Shown here: positions 1 through 10,010 of the stretch, in pieces
How positions within the stretch are numbered: the stretch's first letter is position 1
Layout of the letters: each line of letters starts with the position of its first letter
Origin: Candidatus Methanimicrococcus labiotermitis
GTDB lineage: Archaea > Halobacteriota > Methanosarcinia > Methanosarcinales > Methanosarcinaceae
Length of the DNA stretch: 64,000 nucleotides
Assembly: GCA_009784005.1 (NCBI GenBank)
Contig: WRCE01000001.1
Span: 1-64,000, forward strand
Direction: 5' to 3'
Notes under the pieces: generated by a model
Database searches by the model: none
The model's input: the letters and a program-made list of their open reading frames with translations, nothing else
What the model was told of the DNA's origin: nothing
Translations under genes and position numbers: made by a program

Positions 1-147
1 TAATATGAAAAGGGAAAGCAAAATCAACAAATGGTAAGAATGGAAAATAACGATACTCAGAATCATCAATGTAATGATCTTCGTCCGCGGGTCCAATTTA
101 TGCAAAAAGGATTTGCCGTCAACATAAGCTAAAAACGGGCGCCGCAT
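1..147 (-). CDS. Energy-coupling factor transporter transmembrane protein EcfT-like, N-terminal part only (runs off window edge)
   Basis: Reverse strand from 147 translates as MRRPFLAYVDGKSFLHKLDPRTKIITLMILSIVIFHSYHLLILLSLSY, typical EcfT N-terminus; directly follows the ATPase gene. Confidence 0.75.
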   Translation of the reverse strand, partial: MRRPFLAYVDGKSFLHKLDPRTKIITLMILSIVIFHSYHLLILLSLFIL

Positions 148-148
148 T

Positions 149-1294
149 TTAATCATCTTCTCGGGGTTGACCATCGTTTTTGGAAAGGTCGCTTTCGAAA
201 TTGCCGGTTTTGAAATAAGCGATGATTTCATCGGCGGCTTTGTCGGGACTCCAAACCGATTCCGAAATATCAAAACCCTCTTCGCGAAGGCGCTTCATCA
301 GCTTGACGATGTCGGGAAGGCGGTATTTCCCCGATGAAATGTAGTCGGCCGCGCTGCCGTTAAAGACGACCTCTCCTTTTTCAAAGAAAATGACGCGGTC
401 GGCTTTGAGCAATTCTTTTGGCTCATGCGTGATACAAACAATCGTTTTGCCCCGTTCACGAAGTTCATCCACAATCTTGGTAACGCGCTCTTCGGCGGCA
501 TAATCCAGCATGGAAACAACTTCGTCAAAAACAATGCAATCGGGGTCCATGGCCAAAACGCCGGCAATCGCCGCCGCCTGCGCTTCGCCGCCGCTGAGAG
601 AAGACGGGTCTTGAAAAGCCAAGTCCCGAACGCGAACGGCGTCCATTGCGTTATCGACGCGCTCGCGGATTTCTTTTCGGCTCAAACCCAAATTTTCGGG
701 CCCGAACGCGATGTCCTCTTCCACCGTGTTGCCGACAAACTGGACATACGGGTTTTGGAAAACGATGCCGACTCTTCGGTGGATTTGCGGGATGTGCTTG
801 TTGAGCTTAGTGTCCATGCCGTACACCCGCATTGTTCCCGATGTCGGCCGTAAAAGAGCGTTTAAGTGGTAGGCGAATGTGGATTTGCCCGACCCGTTCA
901 GGCCGGCAATGATCGTATACTCGCCTTTGTAGATTTTGAGATTGATTTTTTTCAAAACCGTCTCGCCGCCCGGGTATGAAAATGAAAGATCGACGGCTTC
1001 GAAAACGATGTCGGAAGATTTCGAAGAGTCTTCGCCGCTGTTTTCATTCTCTTTTCCGTGCCCTTTTTCATTCTCGTTTTTGTTCTCCTTTCCGTGCCCT
1101 TTTTCATTCTCGTTTTTGTTCTCAAAAATCTCTGCTGCCTCCGGTTCGGCGGATTTATCTTCCGCTGTGGAAAGTTTGGCTGAGGCTTCGTTTTTCGGCT
1201 CGTCCCGTAAGTCCGACTTAACAACGGATTCTTCGGGAACCGGCTCTTTTTTCTCAGGCTTTGCAGATTTTTTGAATGGAAACATATGTTTCAC
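149..1294 (-). CDS. ECF-type ABC transporter ATP-binding protein with repeat-rich N-terminal extension
   Basis: Walker A GLNGSGKST, signature SLSGGEAQ, Walker B DCIVFDE; 36-bp repeat in N-terminal extension (ENKNENEKGHGK). Confidence 0.9.
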   Translation of the reverse strand: MKHMFPFKKSAKPEKKEPVPEESVVKSDLRDEPKNEASAKLSTAEDKSAEPEAAEIFENKNENEKGHGKENKNENEKGHGKENENSGEDSSKSSDIVFEAVDLSFSYPGGETVLKKINLKIYKGEYTIIAGLNGSGKSTFAYHLNALLRPTSGTMRVYGMDTKLNKHIPQIHRRVGIVFQNPYVQFVGNTVEEDIAFGPENLGLSRKEIRERVDNAMDAVRVRDLAFQDPSSLSGGEAQAAAIAGVLAMDPDCIVFDEVVSMLDYAAEERVTKIVDELRERGKTIVCITHEPKELLKADRVIFFEKGEVVFNGSAADYISSGKYRLPDIVKLMKRLREEGFDISESVWSPDKAADEIIAYFKTGNFESDLSKNDGQPREDD

Positions 1295-1309
1295 CGTTTT
1301 TTGAAATGT

Positions 1310-1996
1310 TTATGAAATGTTTTTGAAATTGATTTTTTTGTAGACAATTGATGCAACCAAAGCAACGCCAATTGATTTAACGATATCGCCTAAAACAAAC
1401 GGCACAAATCCTGCCTTAAACGCGGTGGTCAACGAAATGTTTGCGAAGAATGACAAATGAACGGTGCCGATACTGAGAATGAGAAGGCTGCCGAGCAAAG
1501 CGATCAGGAGGAAAACCACGGGTTTTAAGAAGTAAGTGTTGATGTCGTCCAAATTGTTTTCATCTTTTAAAAGGAGGGACGCCATTGGTTTTAAGATAAA
1601 AGCCGCGGGTTTTAAGAGGAAAATCGGCGGGTTTTTATTCGCTTTTTCACTGAGAAAACCGACAATAAACGCAACAATAACAAATGAGTACAAGTAACCG
1701 CCTGTCGGCCCGAGAATGACACCAAGACCGCTGCTGCCGCCGGCAAAAACCGGATAACCTATTAATCCGACGAGCAGGTAAACGATAATGCAGACGGGAC
1801 CCCAGTTTCTGCCAAGCGTCACCGCCGCCAGCAGCACGAAAAATGTCTGCAGCGTAATCGGAACAAATGGAAGCGGAATGCGAATCCAAGCCCCGACGGC
1901 GATTAATGCCGCAAAAAGAGCGACGAAAACCATTTTCTTAATCTTTACCGAATTGTCGTTGTTTTCATTGTTGACAAGGTCACTCATAATTATCAC
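1310..1996 (-). CDS. bioY: BioY-family biotin transporter substrate-binding subunit
   Basis: IPLPFVPITLQTFFVLLAAVTLGRNWG and GGSSGLGVILGPTGGYL motifs; adjacent to ECF ATPase. Confidence 0.88.
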   Translation of the reverse strand: MIIMSDLVNNENNDNSVKIKKMVFVALFAALIAVGAWIRIPLPFVPITLQTFFVLLAAVTLGRNWGPVCIIVYLLVGLIGYPVFAGGSSGLGVILGPTGGYLYSFVIVAFIVGFLSEKANKNPPIFLLKPAAFILKPMASLLLKDENNLDDINTYFLKPVVFLLIALLGSLLILSIGTVHLSFFANISLTTAFKAGFVPFVLGDIVKSIGVALVASIVYKKINFKNIS

Positions 1997-2492
1997 ATAA
2001 TTTACAAAATTTACATAATTGTTACAAAAGTTTACAAAAATTTACAAAATCTTACAAAAATTTACAAAATCTTACAAAAATTTATTACAAAGATCAAATA
2101 AGCCGTCGGATTACAGAAAAGGAATCTGACGGATTTATTGTAAACCCAAACACATCAATAGAGTAAACAATCATTTCTTATATATGTTTCTGAAAAACGA
2201 GATTTTACATGAAAAATTAACATTTTGCACGCAGAGTTACAAGCTTGAATGAAAAACAGTTAAATGAGGCATTTATTTTGCCGGTCAAATTCCTCTGTTT
2301 GAACGTCTGATTGCCCGTGCCTTTTTTGTGACCTTAAAATGACGTTTGTTTTGCGTCATTTTTGCATAAAGTCAAATAGAATCAGATGTAAATAATCAAT
2401 GATTTCATTGTCAGTGATTTACTGTCATCGCTATTACTGTTATCGTTATTCTGATATCTCTATTACTCATTTCAAAAGAAAGGTAAAAAATC

Positions 2493-2897
2493 ATGACTAT
2501 TCAAGAAGTTATTTCAGAAGTGACCGAAGAACTTGAAAAAATTGTCAGCGCGCAAACGGTTGTCGGTGAACCGATTACGGCGGGCAAAAAGACTTTCATC
2601 CCGATTACGCGCCTTTCCGTCGGCTTTGTCAGCGGCGGATTTGAAACCGGCAGCAAAGACGGCGCAACGGCTCCCTACGGCGGCGGCGGCGGGGCAGGCG
2701 CTAAAGTCGAACCGGTCGCTTTTATTGTGATTGACGACGACAAAACCGAAATTTTAACCATTCGCGAATCACAACTGGAAGACGAGATTGTCAGATTCCT
2801 GTCTATGATTCCGTCCATCATCGACAAAATTAAAACGGCCGGGAAAAACAAAGAATCCAAACCCAAAACCATTATCATCGATGATGACGAGGTTTGA
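2493..2897 (+). CDS. GerW/YtfJ family protein
   Basis: TVVGEPITAGKKTFIPITRLSVGFVSGG...GGGGGAGAKVEPVAFIVI pattern of the GerW (YtfJ) family. Confidence 0.88.
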   Translation: MTIQEVISEVTEELEKIVSAQTVVGEPITAGKKTFIPITRLSVGFVSGGFETGSKDGATAPYGGGGGAGAKVEPVAFIVIDDDKTEILTIRESQLEDEIVRFLSMIPSIIDKIKTAGKNKESKPKTIIIDDDEV

Positions 2898-2958
2898 TTC
2901 GTTTGATTAAATTCTAAATGCCGCCAACTTCTGATTTGATTATATTTAGATTTGTGTC

Positions 2959-4380
2959 ATGACACTCGAATCCGCTCTTTCGGCGGCCGGCTACTATTTG
3001 CTTTTGGGCGCCGGCCTTATCCTCCTCCTCCTTTTCATCCTTTTAGCTGCGGTTGTCATTGCGCTTGTCATTGCGTTTCTGTTCGCGCGCCTTCACAGCG
3101 AAACCCGCGTCAGAATCGCCCCGTCTTCACTGGAAAGCCGCATTCTTCTTTTTCTCAAAATCCCGTTTTACCGATATGATATCATCGATTATGACGACGC
3201 GATTGATTTTGATGACATTATCGGCTATGTCGGTATCGAAAAGACGGCGCACGGCGCCGATTCCAAACACAAGCCCGATAAAAGCGTCTGCCATGTGATA
3301 TTGGAAGATGAGCATGTCCGATTCAAAACAGTGAAATCCAATAAGCACAGCAGCGAGTACGAAATCCATATTCATTCACATGAAGCCGCCTACATGCACA
3401 TGACAAAAACGGAGAGAGGAGAAGAAACGGGCGAAAGAGAAGAAGCGAATGAAATGAAAGAAACGGATGAAATGAGAGAGGCAGACGTTTCCGATTTTGA
3501 ATATGAGGCGGCGGATGCCGCCGAGCACGAGACGTCAACCGTTGAAGATGACGGTGTTGATTTTGAAGGTGTTGAAGACGCCGATGAAGACGATTACGAT
3601 TTTGAAGATGACGAAGAAGACGATTACGATTTTGATTTCGGCTTTGCCTTTGAAAATATTTCAGAAGACATCTCAAATGAATTGAAGGAAATGAAAAAAT
3701 ATGTGGATTTATCAAACCCGTCTCAATTCGCTTCCGATTCGATTTCGGCCTCTGTTAAAATTTCACGCGCCGCCGCCCGTTTCGTCGGCGCCCTTTTGCT
3801 GAGAACAAACTTTACGGAATTGTCGGCGGACCTGATTTACGGCTTATCCGACCCCGCCGACACGGCGCTGTCATACGGCGGCATCCACTCTTTTAAAGCC
3901 TCCCTTTACGCTTATTTCCTTCACGTCGAAGCAACGTCCCGCTTTTCGAGAAAGAGACAAAAAGCGGGACAGATGGCGGCCGTTATGAGAGACGAGATAC
4001 TCGTTGTGCCCGACCTGTCACAAAGAACCGCCGAGGGCAAAACCGATATCGTATTTTCGTTTTGGCTGCCGCATTTGTGTCTGCCGTCGCTTCGCCTGCT
4101 GCTGAACAAAAACAGCCGCTGGGTTTTCCGGCATTATGTTTATCCTTACTTCATCCGCCATTCTTTCAGGATATGGAAAGAAGAGCGCCAAAAGGAGAAG
4201 GAAGAACAACGAAAGGAGAAGGAAGAACGCCGAAAGGAGAGAGGGGAAAAGAAAAGGGAGAGAGGGGAAAAGAAAAGGGAAGCCGGGGAAATGAAAAGGG
4301 AAGCCGAGGAAATGAAAAAGGGATCTGAGGAAAGGAACCGCGAACACCCGTCACCCGACCCTGCCGTTTCCGGGGTTTGA
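2959..4380 (+). CDS. DUF2953-like membrane-anchored protein with acidic insert and charged C-terminal repeats
   Basis: N-terminal TM, partner position next to GerW-family gene, central DLIYGLSDPADTALSYGG motif; low-complexity E/D and K/E/R regions. Confidence 0.7.
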   Translation: MTLESALSAAGYYLLLGAGLILLLLFILLAAVVIALVIAFLFARLHSETRVRIAPSSLESRILLFLKIPFYRYDIIDYDDAIDFDDIIGYVGIEKTAHGADSKHKPDKSVCHVILEDEHVRFKTVKSNKHSSEYEIHIHSHEAAYMHMTKTERGEETGEREEANEMKETDEMREADVSDFEYEAADAAEHETSTVEDDGVDFEGVEDADEDDYDFEDDEEDDYDFDFGFAFENISEDISNELKEMKKYVDLSNPSQFASDSISASVKISRAAARFVGALLLRTNFTELSADLIYGLSDPADTALSYGGIHSFKASLYAYFLHVEATSRFSRKRQKAGQMAAVMRDEILVVPDLSQRTAEGKTDIVFSFWLPHLCLPSLRLLLNKNSRWVFRHYVYPYFIRHSFRIWKEERQKEKEEQRKEKEERRKERGEKKRERGEKKREAGEMKREAEEMKKGSEERNREHPSPDPAVSGV

Positions 4381-4405
4381 CTTTTATTTAAGGAGGCGAA
4401 ATGCA

Positions 4406-4942
4406 ATGCCAAAGAAGGAATTACGAAAAACGCTCGGTGACCCGAAGGCGCCGTCTGTGGTAACGCTGATGGGCTTGATTGACACACAGAGCAAGGAAAC
4501 AATTCGTAAGTGGTGCCTCGGGTACGCGCAAGACAAGATTTTGCCGATATTTGAGAAGCATTGCCCGGGCGATGAACGCCCGCGAAAAGCAGTTAACGCC
4601 GCTCATGACTACCTTGACGGCAAGGTTAAATTTCCCGTCGTCAAAAATATCATCCTTAATGATTGCCATGGAGCCGCTCGCGAGCTTAACGCGAATCCCG
4701 CGGCGCAGGCGGCGGCAAGGGCTGTCGGCCAAGGCACGGCAGTCGTACACACCTTGACGCACGCGCTTGGCCTGTACTTCTATGCGGCGGCGGCTGTCGC
4801 CTATGACCGCGCGGGACTTGAAGCAACCGATGACGTGTATGCGAAAATTGCAGAGGAAGTGTGCCTTGACTACACAAATGCGCTTCGTGCTGTCGCCGCG
4901 GAGAACGAACCCAATCCGGTCAAGTTGAAATGGAATTGTTGA
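4406..4942 (+). CDS. Putative Imm-5-like immunity family protein
   Basis: SKETIRKWCLGYAQDKILPIFEKHCPGDERPRKAVNAAHDYLDGK and AARAVGQGTAVVHTLTHALGLYFYAAAA match the family annotated as putative immunity protein. Confidence 0.65.
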   Translation: MPKKELRKTLGDPKAPSVVTLMGLIDTQSKETIRKWCLGYAQDKILPIFEKHCPGDERPRKAVNAAHDYLDGKVKFPVVKNIILNDCHGAARELNANPAAQAAARAVGQGTAVVHTLTHALGLYFYAAAAVAYDRAGLEATDDVYAKIAEEVCLDYTNALRAVAAENEPNPVKLKWNC

Positions 4943-5032
4943 AAAAGTCAGAACGAAAATTCAGCATACGCTCCGGTCAACAATCCCGAATCATATGAAA
5001 AAAATCGCTCGTATCATAATTTAGTTTTTAAT

Positions 5033-5061
5033 TTTTGTTCGGGCGCGCGGCCCGAACAAAA
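5033..5061. terminator. Strong inverted repeat (TTTTGTTCGGGC/GCCCGAACAAAA), probable terminator next to tRNA-Thr
   Basis: Near-perfect 12-bp arms, A/T-rich flanks, just 3' of the minus-strand tRNA. Confidence 0.6.
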
Positions 5062-5069
5062 GAAAAGAA

Positions 5070-5141
5070 AGCCCCGTGCGTGATTTGAACACGCGGCCTG
5101 CTGATTACAAGTCAGCCGCTATACCCCTAAGCCAACGAGGC
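5070..5141 (-). tRNA. tRNA-Thr(TGT)
   Basis: Reverse strand folds as cloverleaf: acceptor GCCTCGT/ACGGGGC, anticodon arm GCTGA-CTTGTAA-TCAGC, T arm GCGTG-TTCAAAT-CACGC. Confidence 0.93.
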
Positions 5142-5271
5142 GCTTTGAAGTAGTGCTCAGATACAATTCATAATTAATAAATTTTATGGCATAATGCGAA
5201 ATGATGCTTTTTTAAATGATGCCATCAATAAAATTATCAATAAATCATCAAAAACACCAAAATCATCAATA

Positions 5272-5325
5272 AAATCATCAATTAATCATCAATTAATCAT
5301 CAATTAATCATCAATTAATCATCAA
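5272..5325. repeat. 12-bp intergenic tandem repeat (AATCATCAATTA)
   Basis: Read directly. Confidence 0.85.
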
Positions 5326-5367
5326 TAGACGTCAATAAAAACCATACAATTTTTCAGGTTATCCAAA

Positions 5368-6015
5368 ATGTGGCAGAATATCTCGGCAATCGGCAAAAAA
5401 GTCGTCACTTCCGGCTTGGTGGAGGCAAATTTCGGGAATATCAGCGTTCGCTCGGCATCGGGCAATTCTTTCGTGATTACAAAAACGAAAACGGCGCTGG
5501 ATGAGATTCAAAGAGACAGCGTCATTGAAGTGCCTATCGAAGAGCCTAACGAGGCGCCTGTTGAAACGTTTGCCGAAACGCCTGATTTTGACTCGCCGGA
5601 ATACACGATGATTCCAAAAAGCGTATTTGGCGCCATTGAGAAAACAGCGTCTTCCGAAACACGCATTCATCGCCGAATTTATCAGAAAACGAAAGCGAAG
5701 GCAATCCTTCACGCTCATTGCCCTTATTCCGTTGTCATGTCGATTCTGGAATTTGAAAAGGGAAATACGGAAATTATTCCGATTGACAGCGAAGGAAAAC
5801 TCTTTTTGAAAAGGATACCGATCGTGGAAGGCGGCATTGGGAGCGAAGAACTTGCAAAAAATGCGGCAAAAGCCTTTGAAGACGATAATATTAAAGGTGT
5901 CGTTGTCCTCGGGCACGGAACGATTGCCGCCGGCGAAACGTTGGAAGAGGCTTATTACATCACGGCGCAGCTGGAGCACGCGGCGAAAATCAAATACATG
6001 TATGAGAAGGCTTAA
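5368..6015 (+). CDS. Class II aldolase/adducin family protein (L-fuculose-phosphate aldolase-like)
   Basis: SGLVEANFGNISVR, HAHCPYSVVMS, VVVLGHGTIAAGETLEEAYY motifs. Confidence 0.85.
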   Translation: MWQNISAIGKKVVTSGLVEANFGNISVRSASGNSFVITKTKTALDEIQRDSVIEVPIEEPNEAPVETFAETPDFDSPEYTMIPKSVFGAIEKTASSETRIHRRIYQKTKAKAILHAHCPYSVVMSILEFEKGNTEIIPIDSEGKLFLKRIPIVEGGIGSEELAKNAAKAFEDDNIKGVVVLGHGTIAAGETLEEAYYITAQLEHAAKIKYMYEKA

Positions 6016-6205
6016 AATGTAAACCATAATAAACCAAAACAAAATCAAAATAAACCAAATTCAAACAAAATTCAAACCAAAATAAAACCAAAGAATTTCA
6101 TCCGCTGCCGGCCAATTATTTTTATTATTTTCAATCGAATTGTTATATATAGGTAAAAGAACAAGTATAGAGAAGCAGTTCAAAACAATCAGGGAAATAC
6201 ATCCA

Positions 6206-6901
6206 ATGGCAGCCAATTCGCTCAGACCGTATGTGACAGAAACGATTGTGGACCCGGTCGCAAAGATATTCATAAAGATCGGGATTTCGCCCAATACGCT
6301 TTCGATCATCTCGTGTTTATTTTCAATATTCGCAGGCGTTTTCTATTATTTGGCGGGTGACAATTATTTCCGATTGGACGCGTCTTATTATTTCCTTCTG
6401 GTCGCCGCCATCTGCGTTCTCATCAATTCGGGATTGGACGCCTTGGACGGCGCTGTTGCCCGTTTAAGGGGCATCGCCGGCAAAAAAGGCGACTTTTTAG
6501 ACCATGTTATTGACCGTTACGCCGACGTTTTTATTATTTCGGGTATTGTTTTTGGCGGCTTTTGCTCGTGGTGGATTGGAATCATCGCGTTAGCCGGCGT
6601 CCTTTTGACAAGCTACCTCGGAACGCAAGCGCAGGCCATGGATATCGGGCGGTATTACGGCGGCATCATGGGACGCGCCGACCGTTTGATAATAATTTTG
6701 GCGTCCTCCTTCGCCGACTTCGCTTATATCGCGTGGTACGACACGGCCGCCTCGTTTTGGGGCGTCTCCTTCCTCGGGTGGGCAATGATTATTATTGCCG
6801 TCGGGTCCCACATTACAGCATTCCAGCGGATTTACCACATATGGAAAAAACTTGACCGAGAAGATAAGGACGAAAAGAGCAGGCGGGAAGCTGAAGGTTG
6901 A
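6206..6901 (+). CDS. CDP-alcohol phosphatidyltransferase (archaetidylinositol-phosphate synthase-like)
   Basis: DALDGAVARLRGIAGKKGDFLDHVIDRYAD (DGxxAR...GxxxDxxxD); start chosen at MAANSLRPYV rather than the upstream ORF start. Confidence 0.85.
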   Translation: MAANSLRPYVTETIVDPVAKIFIKIGISPNTLSIISCLFSIFAGVFYYLAGDNYFRLDASYYFLLVAAICVLINSGLDALDGAVARLRGIAGKKGDFLDHVIDRYADVFIISGIVFGGFCSWWIGIIALAGVLLTSYLGTQAQAMDIGRYYGGIMGRADRLIIILASSFADFAYIAWYDTAASFWGVSFLGWAMIIIAVGSHITAFQRIYHIWKKLDREDKDEKSRREAEG

Positions 6902-7013
6902 ATCTGAAAATTGGACCCGAAAGTTGAATCCGAAAGCAGAATTCGAAAGTTAAATCGGCGCGGCCGTTTTTTAAACTTTAACATAAACATAAATTATAAC
7001 TTTTTGAAAACAA

Positions 7014-7466
7014 ATGTCATCAAAAGCCCCTTTTATTTATTTGGATCATATCGCCGATATCCGTTTTATCGCGCGCGGCGAAACTTTAGAAACGCTTTTT
7101 GAAAATGCGGCTCTCGCAACATTATCCGTCATTGCCGATGTTGAAACGGTCACGCCGGAAATTGATTTTGAAATTGAATTGGAAACCGTCAGCTTGGAAA
7201 ACTTAATCGTGGATTTCCTTTCAGAACTTCTTTTTTTGTTTGACTCCGAAGAAACCATGATCGGAAAAGTCAGCGTCTCAGAAATCGGCAAATATGAAAA
7301 CGAGGACGGCGAAGAGAAATATGTCGTCAAAGCCGTTGCCTCGGGCGAGCCGATCAACCGCGAGCGTCAAGATTTCAAGACAGAAGTGAAAGCGGTCACT
7401 TATAGCGGCATCCGTGTTGATAAAACAGAAGACGGATACGAGACCGAAGTTGTTTTGGATTTGTAA
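7014..7466 (+). CDS. Archease family protein
   Basis: YLDHIADIRFIARGETLETLFENAALA...VDFLSELLFLFDSEE...VKAVTYSGIRV; upstream of rtcB. Confidence 0.92.
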   Translation: MSSKAPFIYLDHIADIRFIARGETLETLFENAALATLSVIADVETVTPEIDFEIELETVSLENLIVDFLSELLFLFDSEETMIGKVSVSEIGKYENEDGEEKYVVKAVASGEPINRERQDFKTEVKAVTYSGIRVDKTEDGYETEVVLDL

Positions 7467-7640
7467 ATTTGAATTTGTAAACTCGGATTTGTAAGTTTGA
7501 ATTGTGAATTTGTGGCGCGGTCTGATTCGTGAATTTGGATTGGTAAACGCTGTCAGATTTCATGAGCGCCGTTTCGGAGCCGGCTCAGTCATCAAACATT
7601 TTAAATCAAAAACTCCTTTATTATATTATTCATCTATCAA

Positions 7641-7692
7641 CGCAATCATTTAACGCAATCATTTAACGCAATCATTTAACGCAATCATTTAA
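7641..7692. repeat. 13-bp tandem repeat x4 (CGCAATCATTTAA) upstream of rtcB
   Basis: Four perfect copies at 7641, 7654, 7667, 7680. Confidence 0.95.
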
Positions 7693-7702
7693 AGGGAAAA
7701 TT

Positions 7703-9202
7703 ATGTCAAATCGAAATTATGAAAAAAACGACTTTAACTCACCGGACGACTCATCAGACGTGAGAAAAGATCTAAGCCGCGTCAGCGAAAATATTTGGGA
7801 TATACCCATGTCTCATGCCGGCGGAATGAACGTTCCCGGCCGCATTTTTCTGTCGGAAAAACTGCTTGGGACAATCGACAGGGAAACAATTAATCAGGTC
7901 GCGAATGTTGCCAAACTGCCGGGCATTTTGGATTTTTCCATGGCGATGCCTGACGTTCACATGGGATACGGTTTTACAATCGGCGGCGTTGCCGCGTTCT
8001 GCCCCGAAGAAGGCGTGATCAGCCCGGGCGGCGTTGGTTTTGACATCAACTGCGGCGTTCGCCTGATGAAAACGAATCTTCAACTGGGTGATGTGGAACC
8101 TCATATGGAAAAACTGACGGATAAATTGTTTCACACAATACCGTCAGGTGTCGGCTCTAAAGGACAATTTAAAGTGACCGACGAAGAATTGACCCAAGCC
8201 TTTTTACACGGCTCTCAGTGGGCGGTGGAGGCGGGTTACGGCATTGAAAGCGACACCAAAAACTGTGAATCATACGGCTTTATGGAAGGCGGCAACCCCG
8301 AAAAAGTCGGAACGAAAGCCAGAAAAAGAGGCCGCCCCCAATTTGGAACACTCGGCAGCGGCAATCACTTTTTGGAAATTCAGTACATTGATAAAATTTA
8401 CGACCCTGCCGCAGCCGCCGCTTACGGCTTATCTGAGGGCCAAGTCACTGTCATGATCCACTGCGGCTCCCGCGGCGCCGGCCACCAGATTTGTACTGAC
8501 CACTTGCAGAATCTGAATCAGGCTGTCAAAAAGTACAAAATCAATGTCCCCGACATGCAGCTCGCTTGCGCGCCCGCGCAGTCCAAAGAAGCGCAGGATT
8601 ATTATGAAGCGATGATCTGCGGCGCGAATTACGCTTGGGCGAACCGTCAAATCATCATGCATTGGACGCGCGAGGTCTTTGAACGGTTCTACGGCAAAGA
8701 TACGGATGAATTGGGAATGGAACTGCTCTACGATGTGGCGCACAACGTGGCGAAATATGAAACCCACACAGTTGACGGCAAAAAGAAAGATGTTTACGTT
8801 CACCGAAAAGGCGCCACCCGCGCCTTCCCCGCCGGTCACAATGAAGTACCTTTGCAATACAGAGACGCCGGCCAGCCCGTCTTAATTCCGGGAAGCATGG
8901 GAACGCCGTCATTTATCTTAAAAGGCGGCCCCAATTCAATGTCGCTGTCTTTCGGCAGCGCTTGCCACGGCGCCGGCCGCGTGATGGGCCGCGGGAAAGC
9001 CAAAAACAACATGAGCGGCGAAGAAGTAAAAAAAGAACTGGCGCGCCAAGGCGTCACCGTGCGCGCGGAGAAAGCCGAAGTCATCGCGGAAGAGGCGCCG
9101 AGTGTTTACAAAAACAGCGACGACGTGGTCGATGTGGTGGACCGGCTCGGCATTGCCCAAAAGGTTGCCCGCTTGATTCCGGTCGGCGTGATCAAAGGGT
9201 GA
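7703..9202 (+). CDS. rtcB: RNA-splicing ligase RtcB
   Basis: MPDVHMGYGFTIGGVAAF, GGVGFDINCGVR, GTLGSGNHFLEIQ, HCGSRGAGHQ, GSACHGAGRVMGRGKA. Confidence 0.97.
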   Translation: MSNRNYEKNDFNSPDDSSDVRKDLSRVSENIWDIPMSHAGGMNVPGRIFLSEKLLGTIDRETINQVANVAKLPGILDFSMAMPDVHMGYGFTIGGVAAFCPEEGVISPGGVGFDINCGVRLMKTNLQLGDVEPHMEKLTDKLFHTIPSGVGSKGQFKVTDEELTQAFLHGSQWAVEAGYGIESDTKNCESYGFMEGGNPEKVGTKARKRGRPQFGTLGSGNHFLEIQYIDKIYDPAAAAAYGLSEGQVTVMIHCGSRGAGHQICTDHLQNLNQAVKKYKINVPDMQLACAPAQSKEAQDYYEAMICGANYAWANRQIIMHWTREVFERFYGKDTDELGMELLYDVAHNVAKYETHTVDGKKKDVYVHRKGATRAFPAGHNEVPLQYRDAGQPVLIPGSMGTPSFILKGGPNSMSLSFGSACHGAGRVMGRGKAKNNMSGEEVKKELARQGVTVRAEKAEVIAEEAPSVYKNSDDVVDVVDRLGIAQKVARLIPVGVIKG

Positions 9203-9266
9203 AGGAAATCGATAAAAAAAAATGAAGGAAATCGATTAAAAAAATGAAGGAAAGCGGTGAAAAAAC

Positions 9267-9926
9267 ATGCAAATTGAACCGATTTACGCGGGATATTACG
9301 ATTCATGCATTTATGTGATCAACAAAAGGATTATTATTGACACGGGAATGACGGCCGGCGAGGTTTTGCCTCGGCTGGAGCAAGTGACGCCCCTCAAAAA
9401 CATCGAGTTGATCATTTTAACGCACGCCCATTACGACCACAGCGGCTGCGCCGGCGAGATTCTGGCGCACGGTCACGCGAAGTTGGCGATCCACGAAGCC
9501 GACGCCCCGTTTTTACAAGACAACAGCAAATCGAGCGCGCTGAATTTCGGCAGCAAAATCAATTGCCCGAAACCCGATATTGTGTACAAAGGCGGCGAAA
9601 AAATTCCCATCGGCCAAAATGAAAAAGGCGCCGAGGAATATTTGGAAGTGATTCACACGCCCGGTCACACCGTCGGATGCATCTGTTTATATGAGGAAAA
9701 TTCAAAAACTTTAATATCCGGCGACACCGTTTTTTCAGAAGGCGGCATCGGAAGAACGGATTTTCCGGTTTCCGCGCCTGAAAAAATGACAGCGTCAATT
9801 GACAAGCTGAGAAAACTTAATATTGAAAACTTATACCCGGGACACGGCGGGCCGATGATTGGCGGAGCCGGCCGGTCTGTCGAATTGTCCTATATGATGT
9901 CTTCACGTATGAACAAGCAGTGTTGA
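9267..9926 (+). CDS. MBL-fold metallo-hydrolase
   Basis: LTHAHYDHSG, HTPGHTVGCICLY, SGDTVF, YPGHGG motifs. Confidence 0.93.
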   Translation: MQIEPIYAGYYDSCIYVINKRIIIDTGMTAGEVLPRLEQVTPLKNIELIILTHAHYDHSGCAGEILAHGHAKLAIHEADAPFLQDNSKSSALNFGSKINCPKPDIVYKGGEKIPIGQNEKGAEEYLEVIHTPGHTVGCICLYEENSKTLISGDTVFSEGGIGRTDFPVSAPEKMTASIDKLRKLNIENLYPGHGGPMIGGAGRSVELSYMMSSRMNKQC

Positions 9927-10010
9927 AAAGCAACAGTGTTGAAAAACAACAGAGAGAAACAATACATAGAGAAACAATAGAGAGAAACACCTGAGAGGAA
10001 AAAGAACAGG

